Origin: Alteromonas gilva
GTDB lineage: Bacteria; Pseudomonadota; Gammaproteobacteria; Enterobacterales; Alteromonadaceae
Assembly (NCBI RefSeq): GCF_028595265.1
Contig: NZ_JAQQXP010000001.1
Span: 1,364,001 to 1,428,000 of the forward strand
Reading direction: 5' to 3'
DNA length: 64,000 bases
Part shown: in pieces, positions 44,383 to 52,093 of the stretch
Layout: each line of letters opens with the position of its first letter
Numbering within the stretch: the stretch's first letter is position 1
Made by a program: the position numbers and the translations under genes
The notes under the pieces: generated by a model
What the model was told of the DNA's origin: nothing
The model's input: only the letters and a program-made list of their open reading frames with translations
Databases searched by the model: none

Positions 44383-44941
44383 TGGTATGTTCCAGCAGAT
44401 AATCTTTTAGTTCTATTAAACCGGAGAAGACCTTATCTGCTTGTTCCTTATCTGTTGCTGCTAATTGATGGCCGGTTGTCACTAAGTAGTTATGCCCTAT
44501 ACCGGCATTTTTACCAGCTTGAATATCACTTACTTTATCACCAATAAGTACGCTTTGTGCAAGGTCTATATTAAACGCCGATTGCGCCTGTTTTATCATG
44601 CCTGGTGCTGGCTTTCGACAAAGACAGGTTGTTTTGTATTTGCCGATACCGTGTGTTGGGTGGTGAGGGCAATGATATACCGCATCTATTGTGATGGAAC
44701 GCAAGCTAAACTGCTGAATCATCCACTTTGTCAGATGCTGAAAATCCTCTTCGGTGTAGATACCTCGTCCAATCCCTGCCTGGTTAGTAATTACAACAAT
44801 GCGGTAGTGCCGCTCCTGAAACGCCTTGGTAAGATCAAAAACACCGGGTAAAAACTCGAACTCCTCTATCTTATGACAGTAGTGTTTCTCTTTATTTATT
44901 ACGCCGTCCCGGTCAAGAAATAGTGCTTTTTGAGTGGTCAT
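44375..44941 (-). CDS. gmhB: D-glycero-D-manno-heptose 1,7-bisphosphate 7-phosphatase (GmhB-like)
   Basis: A 188-aa HAD-superfamily phosphatase. Motif I is FLDRDGVINKE with the nucleophile Asp10 and acid/base Asp12, motif II is VVITNQAGIGRG, and motif IV is VLIGDKVSDIQAG. The zinc loop CPHHPTHG then CLCRKP is the GmhB signature. It removes the 7-phosphate from heptose 1,7-bisphosphate. With GmhA, HddA and HddC encoded 16 kb away on the other strand, it completes the GDP-heptose pathway, and it could also serve the ADP-heptose route with HldE. Alpha or beta anomer preference cannot be read. Confidence 0.93.
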   Translation of the reverse strand: MTTQKALFLDRDGVINKEKHYCHKIEEFEFLPGVFDLTKAFQERHYRIVVITNQAGIGRGIYTEEDFQHLTKWMIQQFSLRSITIDAVYHCPHHPTHGIGKYKTTCLCRKPAPGMIKQAQSAFNIDLAQSVLIGDKVSDIQAGKNAGIGHNYLVTTGHQLAATDKEQADKVFSGLIELKDYLLEHTNE

Positions 44942-44959
44942 TTTTCACTGGCTCTGTTG

Positions 44960-46699
44960 TTATGCTTTAAGCACGAGGTAGCGTTCAAAAACATTTTTCA
45001 ACGCTTCAATGATTAACAGATAGCATCGGTTTACGGCTTCCTGACCGCTGCCATAAGGATCGGTAATTTCATTAAACTGACCCAACCCAGCAGGAACAAA
45101 ATCGGCCAGGTTAAATACATACTTAACATCGTAATATTTGTCGATATTGTGTTGGTTTTTTTGATCGAAAATAAACACGATGTCGTTGTCGGTTAAATGG
45201 GATTGCAACAGGCGTTTAGAGCGATGCGTAGTGAGATCAATGCCCAAAAAACGGGCCGCAGCAATGCATTCTTGCGGGCTCTGTCGGTCTTCGTGTTGGT
45301 GAAAGCCAAAAGAGTCAACGGTAAAGTGTAGTTGCGTATTGCGCAGGAATATAGCGCTGAACTCGGCTGCCAGCGGGCTGCGCATAATATTACCATAACA
45401 GACAAATACCAAACGTCCTTGGCCTTCCAATGTGTACAGTGCTCTTAACAAGGCATTCATGCTGGTATTGCTATGTCTTTGGGGGAATTGACGTGCTAAT
45501 TTATCGATCACGGTGGCATTGAGAAGTTGACGAAACTCTTCGGCAAAGGGCTGTTTGTCGGAGGCGTCATAGCTGTCAATTTTTTCGCTGCTCACTACAC
45601 GGGCCAGAGACCCTAACCTCTTTACTGCGCTGAGAGTCGCAGCAAAGGGATTAACGGTTGACCATAGATATTGCATTTCACCGCGGATATCGTAGATATC
45701 ATTGGTGAAGCTGCGGGCATAGGCGTTAGTGTTGTAATCGGTTACCGGGGTGCGTTTTAATTCGTAGTTACCCATTAAGTAGTTGGCATAATGGCGCGGA
45801 AAATCAATGCCAGCATGAATCGCTAAAGGCAGCGACCCCCAGAACCTGGCATTAACCTCAATCAGTATCCACTCACCGGTTGTGCGGTTACGCTTAAATT
45901 CAAACATGCCAACGCCGTCATAATCGGTCGCTGCGCACATGGCAATACAGGCGTCGGCCATGGCCTTATCGACAGGAATAGCTTTACGGTAGGAGCTTCC
46001 GCCACCGCTGCGAGGTTCGTTAACCCTGGTATGGGCAAATAAATATTGCACGTGACCTTTACAGGCCATCAACGAAATGCCTTCACCGGTGCCGCTGAAG
46101 TATTCTTCAACTAAAAATTGTTGGTTTACGATGTCACTGTGCTGTAGATAATGAACATATTCTTGTTCATTGCTGATGATAGCCACTTTGTTGCGGCTGG
46201 ATAACTTGTTCTCACTAAAAGATTCAGTGGGTTTAATTACGAATTTAGAGGTGTATTTGTCCCGCAACAGTGCGTATTGAGTATTCTCCAGTGACAACAA
46301 ATCTCCCCTGGCCACTCTCACACCGCAGGATTCAGCCACTTCCCTGGTGAGATGTTTATCAAATAAATTATCCCGTACTGACTTATTTGGCAACGCGAGT
46401 TTGGTTAATCCATTTAATTTTTCACGGTTGCTAAGCAACGGATAGATAGCCCGTTCATCACAGGGGAACACCATTGAATAAGCGTTTTTCTCAATGAGCG
46501 CCGCAACAGCTGTAATCCATTGGTCACTGGTGTAAGCCTGGTAGTTGTAAAACCATGCCTTGTTTATCCATTTAGATTTTAATGCGGGGGAGGTTTGATC
46601 GTAGCAAACAACATCCACGAAGATACCCATTTCACCTAAAGAGCGGATAACACTTAAGAAGCTGCGTGTATCTTCGCCCAGTACTAACGCCGAAATCAT
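44960..46699 (-). CDS. ATP-grasp / low-molecular-weight phosphatase fusion protein
   Basis: A 579-aa two-domain cytoplasmic protein. Residues about 1-400 form a pre-ATP-grasp and ATP-grasp ligase unit: FVIKPTESFSENKLSS, QFLVEEYFSGTGEGI, and the metal motif ILIEVNARFWGSLPLA (Glu281, Asn283). Residues about 428-579 are a low-molecular-weight protein tyrosine phosphatase with the loop VCYGNIMRSPLAAE (Cys434, Arg440, Ser441) and DPYG (Asp547). The two could be a ligase with a built-in regulatory phosphatase, perhaps connected to Tyr phosphorylation by the EPS autokinase. It overlaps the upstream gene by 4 bases. The linked substrate is unknown. Confidence 0.8.
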   Translation of the reverse strand: MISALVLGEDTRSFLSVIRSLGEMGIFVDVVCYDQTSPALKSKWINKAWFYNYQAYTSDQWITAVAALIEKNAYSMVFPCDERAIYPLLSNREKLNGLTKLALPNKSVRDNLFDKHLTREVAESCGVRVARGDLLSLENTQYALLRDKYTSKFVIKPTESFSENKLSSRNKVAIISNEQEYVHYLQHSDIVNQQFLVEEYFSGTGEGISLMACKGHVQYLFAHTRVNEPRSGGGSSYRKAIPVDKAMADACIAMCAATDYDGVGMFEFKRNRTTGEWILIEVNARFWGSLPLAIHAGIDFPRHYANYLMGNYELKRTPVTDYNTNAYARSFTNDIYDIRGEMQYLWSTVNPFAATLSAVKRLGSLARVVSSEKIDSYDASDKQPFAEEFRQLLNATVIDKLARQFPQRHSNTSMNALLRALYTLEGQGRLVFVCYGNIMRSPLAAEFSAIFLRNTQLHFTVDSFGFHQHEDRQSPQECIAAARFLGIDLTTHRSKRLLQSHLTDNDIVFIFDQKNQHNIDKYYDVKYVFNLADFVPAGLGQFNEITDPYGSGQEAVNRCYLLIIEALKNVFERYLVLKA

Positions 46700-48726
46700 C
46701 GCTTGGGTACCTCTAACACACTAAATACCGCATCCAGTCCTAATTTGCCCACCGGCCAGGTTTGTATTACTTGCGCGGTAAAAACATCTACCAGTAATAA
46801 CATTGACTGTTGTGGCGAGTGACTCCGCCGTTTTGAGCTCCTGGTTTGACTCATACCAACCAACACCTGCCCGGATGCAACGGGGGTAATACCCCTGAAC
46901 CAGCCATTCCATTGCGGGGCGATGATCGCCAGATCCACTTCTGATGTGAGCGTCAGGGTATTTTTATCAAATACCTTGATACGGCCATTAACGGTTGTAA
47001 AGTACATGAATTTATCGGTTACCACGCCGTCGTGTACCAAGCCATCACCGATAAAGAGTTTTTTAGACGGGTCCGATATGCACACTGCGTCCATGAAGTC
47101 GCAACGGGTTACCCATACTTCGTTGTCCCTTAAAAAGCAAAAGTTGGGATGTGCTAAGTGGGGCTTGGTTGAACTCAGCGCGCGCCAGTCTTTACCGCGG
47201 CCTTCTCTGGCGACAGAGCCCGCCACAATAGACTCCGACCGAATGATGCCTGTGGCAGTATTTAAAATGTCGACGCAGTCTAAGCCCGTATTGGCAATGT
47301 ACAGAGAATCTCCCAACGGCAACACATGATGCAAATCGTTAAAGCGCGGGTTGGTGTGCTGGTTTCGCACGCACATAGTATTGATGTCTATTTCAAGCAC
47401 TTCTGTTTCGGTTGTGACATATAAGCTATTGCCTTGCAAATGGCCCGATTTAAACAGAATGTTAGTGGCGGCAGACTGCTCCGGCGGGCTGGATTGATAG
47501 CACAGCCTCTGTTGTTCAGTAATGTCGCCATTGCCTGAAATAGTGAGCTTAACTGCCAGCGCTTTATTGTATTTTGGGCTGTTGCCGCTATTGATAGAGC
47601 CACCTGTGACAATAAGTTCCTTGTCTTGCCATGTGATCTCATGCGGACGGGTATTTATACGTTGCTTAAATGCCTTGAGCCGCTTGACTACCCGGTTCGT
47701 GAGAGAGCGACGTTTAAAACTATCGATAATCAACGGCATGCTTTGGTTTGATAACGACCGTTTGTATTGCGACTCACCACCCATAAAATCATACAACGTT
47801 ATGCCAGCGGCAATGTAGTGGCACTGGGTGAGATAATGACCCACCAGGCCAGGTTTTGTATGTACGAGAACTTCATCGTAAACATTCGCAGAAAGGTAGA
47901 AATAGACGTTCTTACCTTCTTTAAAGTTGTAGAGATAGGAAATGACTTTTGGGCCCGCAGACACTTTGATCATGTCAATTCTGCCTTTATCAAAGGCTGC
48001 ACGGATCAAATTGTGATGAAACTCTACAAATAAAGGATTAGTAAAGCCGCTACCCACATCGGTGTTTTTCCACCGGGTAATATGGTGAGGGGCTGCCTCC
48101 TCAAACCATTGTAAAGCCTCATCGGCTGAAGCGGCCACGCTTACGTTCAGGATACCGTATTTTTCATACTCCCTGATACTGCGGTTAATTTGATAGCGAG
48201 TATTTCGTGAAAGTGACGAGAGATAGGCATTACCGTCGCTGAACTTTGCAAGATTGGTCTGATAGGTATGACTGTACCATTTCGTTTCGTTTTGCAGTTC
48301 AAACAGCGCGTAGACAGACAGCGCCTGTTTGATGGAAGCGCCAACAATGAACTCATCCCACTTTAAGTGATTAATACAATGTTCTACCAATGCTACCCGT
48401 GCTCGTTGCGCATGCGTTTTGTGTAGCAAAAAATCATTGTATTCAACCCAGGGCTGATCGTGCACGGCAGATCCATATCGATTGAGATGGGCTGACACCG
48501 TCATCCGTTTTTTTTGCAAAACAACAAAGCCTGCGCCCACCAATTCGTCACCCAACTCGGCTTTGATGAATATCAGTTGGCCACAGTTAGCGTGTCTGAA
48601 GTAGCTCGAGATCCAATCCCAGTTTAAAAACGGATTGGGCGATGAATGCTGATAAAGGGTCTGCCATTCCTGTTGCAGATGATCGATGGCGCCAACAGGT
48701 TTAGAACTAACAACGATAGCTACCAC
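46696..48726 (-). CDS. acetyltransferase (GNAT_6/BioF2-like) fused to beta-propeller-like domain
   Basis: A 676-aa protein. Residues about 1-345 resemble the CelD/BioF2 (Acetyltransf_6) FemAB-like fold: SPNPFLNWDWISSYFRH near the start, LSRNTRYQINRSIREYEKYG, and LYDFMGGESQYKRSLS near the end, a typical GNAT_6 closing motif. Residues about 365-676 consist of repeated strands (ELIVTGGSINS, NSLYVTTETEVLEIDI, GDSLYIANTGLDCVDIL, DKFMYFTTVNGRIKVFD) like a six- or seven-bladed propeller. No signal is present. It is the first gene of the minus-strand operon and overlaps the ATP-grasp gene by 4 bases. The role is inferred to be glycan modification; the propeller is an unusual addition. Confidence 0.72.
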   Translation of the reverse strand: MVAIVVSSKPVGAIDHLQQEWQTLYQHSSPNPFLNWDWISSYFRHANCGQLIFIKAELGDELVGAGFVVLQKKRMTVSAHLNRYGSAVHDQPWVEYNDFLLHKTHAQRARVALVEHCINHLKWDEFIVGASIKQALSVYALFELQNETKWYSHTYQTNLAKFSDGNAYLSSLSRNTRYQINRSIREYEKYGILNVSVAASADEALQWFEEAAPHHITRWKNTDVGSGFTNPLFVEFHHNLIRAAFDKGRIDMIKVSAGPKVISYLYNFKEGKNVYFYLSANVYDEVLVHTKPGLVGHYLTQCHYIAAGITLYDFMGGESQYKRSLSNQSMPLIIDSFKRRSLTNRVVKRLKAFKQRINTRPHEITWQDKELIVTGGSINSGNSPKYNKALAVKLTISGNGDITEQQRLCYQSSPPEQSAATNILFKSGHLQGNSLYVTTETEVLEIDINTMCVRNQHTNPRFNDLHHVLPLGDSLYIANTGLDCVDILNTATGIIRSESIVAGSVAREGRGKDWRALSSTKPHLAHPNFCFLRDNEVWVTRCDFMDAVCISDPSKKLFIGDGLVHDGVVTDKFMYFTTVNGRIKVFDKNTLTLTSEVDLAIIAPQWNGWFRGITPVASGQVLVGMSQTRSSKRRSHSPQQSMLLLVDVFTAQVIQTWPVGKLGLDAVFSVLEVPKR

Positions 48727-49082
48727 TTGAATCCTTTTGATCCTGCAATGAATAGGGCGAGGCGTTGGATAAAATCTACACCACTTTACCCATCAGGTGA
48801 GTGAACGAATGCAAACTATCTATTCACTTTGTTGCACTGACAAACAAAACGATGGTTATTTATTCACTTTAATAACGGGATTGTAAAAATGTTCCTGTAG
48901 TTTTACAAGCACTGGTCTTATAGTGACTGAATATTCTTGAAAGATAACGAAATGCTTAACAGTGACATCATGCTTTTAGACTTATCGTTATCATTTTCAA
49001 TAGTTTTTAATGTACATTCTTGTTGGTTTTTGAATCGTTAACAGCTTCAAATTTAACTCTTTGGATAAGTGAAATAAAATAG
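48727..49082. promoter_or_regulatory. AT-rich divergent intergenic region with inverted repeats
   Basis: These 356 bases lie between the divergent minus-strand operon and an acyltransferase gene, so they hold two promoters. Two perfect 8-bp inverted repeats are visible: TTGTAAAA/TTTTACAA (48881-48888 and 48901-48908) and GATAACGA/TCGTTATC (48943-48950 and 48985-48992). A direct repeat TATTCACTTT occurs twice near 48821 and 48861. No gene is seen. Confidence 0.5.
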
Positions 49083-50168
49083 ATGAAGGCCAATTTAACC
49101 AAAAATCATATTCGAGGATTAGATTCCCTCCGTGGACTAATGGCACTGTGGGTGGCGATTGCGCACACTCTGATGACTTTTGATATTTACGTACCAGCGG
49201 AATTGGCCAGAGTTTTCAATGTAGCTTACGCAGTAGATGTTTTTATGATCCTTAGCGGGTTTGTAATTTTTCTTCTATTGGATACTCAGCGAGAGTCTTT
49301 TAATGCGTTTATTGTGCGCCGAGCCTATAGATTGTTTCCTGTCTATCTTATTGCATTGGCTATTTCAGCTTTAACCATTAACTGGCAAATTGAAGTCTGG
49401 AGTAATTTGGATTCAAGCGGTGCTTATTACAATGGACGGTTGGCAACTTTGGAGGAATCGAGTAATCATTACTGGCCTCATTTATTAACTCATTTGGTAT
49501 TATTGCAAGGTTTATTTAGTGAACTTCTAACCTATAGCGATTTCACCTTCATTGAGCCTGCGTGGAGTCTCACTCTGGAGTGGCAGTTCTATCTTGTTGT
49601 TCCTTTTATTTTTTATTCATTAATATCCTCAAGTAAACAATATCGACTGTTAGTAATTGCTGCCATTTTGGCTTCTACGTATGGGTCGTTCGGCTCTGGA
49701 TTTCTAGCCAACAATATTCACTTTTTTATTGTTGGGATGGCTTCTTATTATCTCTACAAAAATATTGATAAAATTGGTTTTACCCATTTACCATTAGTGT
49801 GTCTGTGCATTGCTTTAGTTCTCAGAAATATACCAATGACCATTTGGTTTGTATGTCTATACGGACTTTTGAGTCAAAACTGGTTCGGTTCAATACTGCA
49901 AATGGTATTGCATCGCAGAATTCTAATATATGTGGGTAAAACATCTTATCCTATTTACGTTATTCATACGCTTTGTATCTATCCTTGTTTGCTTTTATCT
50001 GCGGCTTTGTTTCCGGATTCGGCGCCACTTTTTGTTTCTTTCGCGGTGCTCTCTACACTATGTTTAACTGTAGTACTGAGTAGCGTGCTACATCATCTTG
50101 TAGAGGTTCCAATGATCCGTTGGGGCAAGGCAGTTTCAGGACGATTCAATAAACATTCGAATATTTGA
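49083..50168 (+). CDS. acyltransferase 3 family membrane protein
   Basis: A 361-aa integral membrane O-acyltransferase of the OafA type. Motifs are RGLDSLRGLMALWVAIAHT (with the key Arg and His), VFMILSGFVIFLLL, EPAWSLTLEWQFYLVVPFIF, and a late GKTSYPIYVIHT. It has about ten TM helices and no SGNH domain. It would add an O-acyl group to EPS or LPS sugars. AT-rich composition matches the other acyltransferase at 37.2 kb, and both flank the minus-strand decoration block. The sequence differs clearly between the two, so they are not a recent duplication. Confidence 0.9.
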   Translation: MKANLTKNHIRGLDSLRGLMALWVAIAHTLMTFDIYVPAELARVFNVAYAVDVFMILSGFVIFLLLDTQRESFNAFIVRRAYRLFPVYLIALAISALTINWQIEVWSNLDSSGAYYNGRLATLEESSNHYWPHLLTHLVLLQGLFSELLTYSDFTFIEPAWSLTLEWQFYLVVPFIFYSLISSSKQYRLLVIAAILASTYGSFGSGFLANNIHFFIVGMASYYLYKNIDKIGFTHLPLVCLCIALVLRNIPMTIWFVCLYGLLSQNWFGSILQMVLHRRILIYVGKTSYPIYVIHTLCIYPCLLLSAALFPDSAPLFVSFAVLSTLCLTVVLSSVLHHLVEVPMIRWGKAVSGRFNKHSNI

Positions 50169-50325
50169 TTGAGCGTGTAGGTATAGGTTTTTGGTGACAT
50201 TGAGTTGACTTAAAATTATCCAGTATGTGTTTTATTCCGTCATGGTTTTTCAACTAAGACTTTTAACGTGATACGCAATCTCGTTTTATTGACGAAGAGA
50301 ATCAATAGTTACCTCAACCTAAAAC

Positions 50326-51129
50326 CTAACTTTTATTCCACTTGGATTGAATGTGGAATTTCAAAAGTGCCATATATTCATACATTGCTCGCTGAAACCC
50401 CTCAAGGGCCGTGCGATTAGGTAATGAAAGATAAGGCATTAACCCGGCCCGGCCCTGATAATCAACTGCCGAAAAGAGAAGTTGAATGTGAAGGTCTTCG
50501 GCTATCATTAAGAGTCGGCGGTGATGGGACGCACTGGATACCGCGATAACCACATTGTCTGCAATGATGGAGGCCGCCGCCTCGAGTTCAGAATAGGTAT
50601 CCGTGCCGGCATTAACGGTTATGACCGATTGCTGAGGAACGCCGAGCGCACGCAAATAAGTACTGGCGACCTGTGCATAGGATATAGAATCATCTGCTAA
50701 AAAATGCCCACCTGTTACAATAATAGGTACGTTGAGCTGCTGGTTTAATATGGCCGCTTGAGCAAGCCGCTGTAGTGAACATTCCGAGTACCTGGCCGTC
50801 TCATTTGAAGCCAGTAGTTCGGTGTCATAACTACATGCCAGAGGCAAAATATAGCGCGGTGGTTTGCTGTAATTTTTATCGCTCTTAAAGCGTTCCAGCG
50901 GATATAATAAGAGATCGGCGACATAATTCTGCGAGCTGATGATAAACAATGTTAGTGCGGTGATAACCAGGCGCCTGGCTAATGTCTCATTGTTCAATAA
51001 TTTAACCAGTGCTGCTAAGCCCATAATAAAGGTCAGTAAATGCAAAGGGGCAGTAAGCCACACAATAAACTCTTTCATAGTAAAAGCGACAATGGCAGCA
51101 GTTGTGAGATATAACCAGTAACCTAACAT
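50326..51129 (-). CDS. DUF218 (YdcF/SanA/ElyC-like) membrane protein
   Basis: A 267-aa protein from ATG 51129. Two or three N-terminal TM helices (about residues 4-23, 28-48, 57-73) precede a DUF218 domain with RYILPLACSYD, IIVTGGHFLADD, TDTYSELEAAASII and AVSSASHHRRLLMIAEDL. The last resembles the conserved Ser-His-Arg site of the family. Members such as ElyC and SanA affect peptidoglycan and surface glycans through undecaprenyl lipid carriers. The start lies 13 bases from the divergent protease gene, so the promoters must overlap the coding regions; a TTG at 51159 would overlap that gene. Confidence 0.82.
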   Translation of the reverse strand: MLGYWLYLTTAAIVAFTMKEFIVWLTAPLHLLTFIMGLAALVKLLNNETLARRLVITALTLFIISSQNYVADLLLYPLERFKSDKNYSKPPRYILPLACSYDTELLASNETARYSECSLQRLAQAAILNQQLNVPIIVTGGHFLADDSISYAQVASTYLRALGVPQQSVITVNAGTDTYSELEAAASIIADNVVIAVSSASHHRRLLMIAEDLHIQLLFSAVDYQGRAGLMPYLSLPNRTALEGFQRAMYEYMALLKFHIQSKWNKS

Positions 51130-51142
51130 TTGAGGTAGTAAG

Positions 51143-51916
51143 ATGGAATTTAAATGCAAGTTAAAACTTAACTGCGCCGTGTTTCTTTGCCTGATATTGC
51201 TTAATCATTGCCAAGCGCTGGCTGATGAGCAGCTTGTGAATAGCGTTAAGCAGATCTCAAAAAGTGTGGGAGCAATCGGCTTATATACGCCTTTAGAGGC
51301 CAGAGCGCCGGCAATTTTAGGCACCGGGTTTGTGGTAGGGAATGGTGAGTATGCTATTACTAACCATCATGTAGTCGACAAGCCGTTAAACCCCGAAATC
51401 GTGCAGCACTATGTTTTTATGAGCGGGGTAGGACAGCAGGTAAACATTGTAAAGGCAGAGGTGATTCGCATTGATCCGGTTCATGATCTGGCGTTGTTAA
51501 AGCTCGCAGAGCATTTGCCTCCGGTGTCGCTTGGCAGCAACGAATTATTACCCCCCGGAACAGATATTGCGTTTACTGGCTTCCCCATTGGTGCAGTCTT
51601 AGGACTGTTTCCTGCCACCCACAAAGGGATTATTTCGGCAATAACTCCAGATGCTATTCCAGCCAGAGGTGCGGATCAGCTCTCTACTGAAATGCTGAAA
51701 AGACTGGGTGCCTCTCAACTTATTTATCAGTTAGATGCCACCGCTTATCCGGGGAATTCCGGTAGCCCTGTCTTTTTGCCAGAATCGGGGGCTGTAGTAG
51801 GCGTGATAAATAAAGTTATTGTCAAAGATACTAAAGAAAGTGCACTTTCCAGTCCCTCTGGGATTTCTTACGCCGTGCCTGTCGAGCATGTATTAAAACT
51901 AATACCAGAAGACTGA
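51143..51916 (+). CDS. secreted trypsin-like serine protease (S1C, no PDZ)
   Basis: A 257-aa periplasmic protease with a signal peptide (about residues 1-27, ending QALA). The catalytic triad is visible as His76 (AITNHHVVD), Asp115 (DPVHDLALLKL) and Ser206 (YPGNSGSPVF), as in DegP/HtrA-type enzymes, but there is no PDZ domain and the protein ends soon after the catalytic barrel. GAGG lies about 7 bases upstream of the ATG. It is divergent from the DUF218 gene and precedes, with a 177-base gap, the Tat-signal operon. It may process an exported envelope protein; this is only inferred from context. Confidence 0.88.
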   Translation: MEFKCKLKLNCAVFLCLILLNHCQALADEQLVNSVKQISKSVGAIGLYTPLEARAPAILGTGFVVGNGEYAITNHHVVDKPLNPEIVQHYVFMSGVGQQVNIVKAEVIRIDPVHDLALLKLAEHLPPVSLGSNELLPPGTDIAFTGFPIGAVLGLFPATHKGIISAITPDAIPARGADQLSTEMLKRLGASQLIYQLDATAYPGNSGSPVFLPESGAVVGVINKVIVKDTKESALSSPSGISYAVPVEHVLKLIPED

Positions 51917-51936
51917 AATATGCACTGAAGAGTGCA

Positions 51937-51945
51937 GGGGGGGGG
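51937..51945 (+). repeat. nine-G homopolymer between protease gene and Tat/HprK operon
   Basis: Nine consecutive G directly follow a small hairpin (TGCACT/AGTGCA, 51921-51936). The run is 149 bases upstream of the Tat-signal gene and just after the protease stop. It could vary in length and affect read-through or promoter spacing. Confidence 0.65.
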
Positions 51946-52022
51946 ATCAGTTAGTATTTACTGTAGAAAAAAATATACATACTCCGAGCATAAATTGAGT
52001 ATAAAAAGTAGCCGGGATGTCG

Positions 52023-52028
52023 TATAAT
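52023..52028 (+). promoter_or_regulatory. candidate -10 box of the Tat/HprK-related operon
   Basis: A perfect TATAAT stands 66 bases before the ATG at 52094. No good -35 lies at 16-18 bases; TTGAGT at 51995 is 22 bases away. A start near 52035 would put the hairpin at 52035-52056 at the very 5' end of the leader. Confidence 0.5.
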
Positions 52029-52034
52029 ACGCAG

Positions 52035-52056
52035 TGGCTTTTTATAAGTAAAGCCA
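52035..52056 (+). other. hairpin in the leader of the Tat/HprK-related operon
   Basis: A 7-bp stem, TGGCTTT (52035-52041) with AAAGCCA (52050-52056), surrounds an 8-base loop. It lies between the TATAAT and the ribosome site (AGAGG near 52083). It may stabilise the mRNA or regulate translation; it has no T run. Confidence 0.45.
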
Positions 52057-52093
52057 TTGAATTATCGCGGAGTAACGCGGGTAGAGGTTTCGT

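Noticed and set aside
37201..50168. The two acyltransferase-3 genes as a duplicated repeat flanking the decoration block
   Set aside because: Their sequences differ throughout apart from family motifs, so they are separate acquisitions or old paralogues, not flanking direct repeats.
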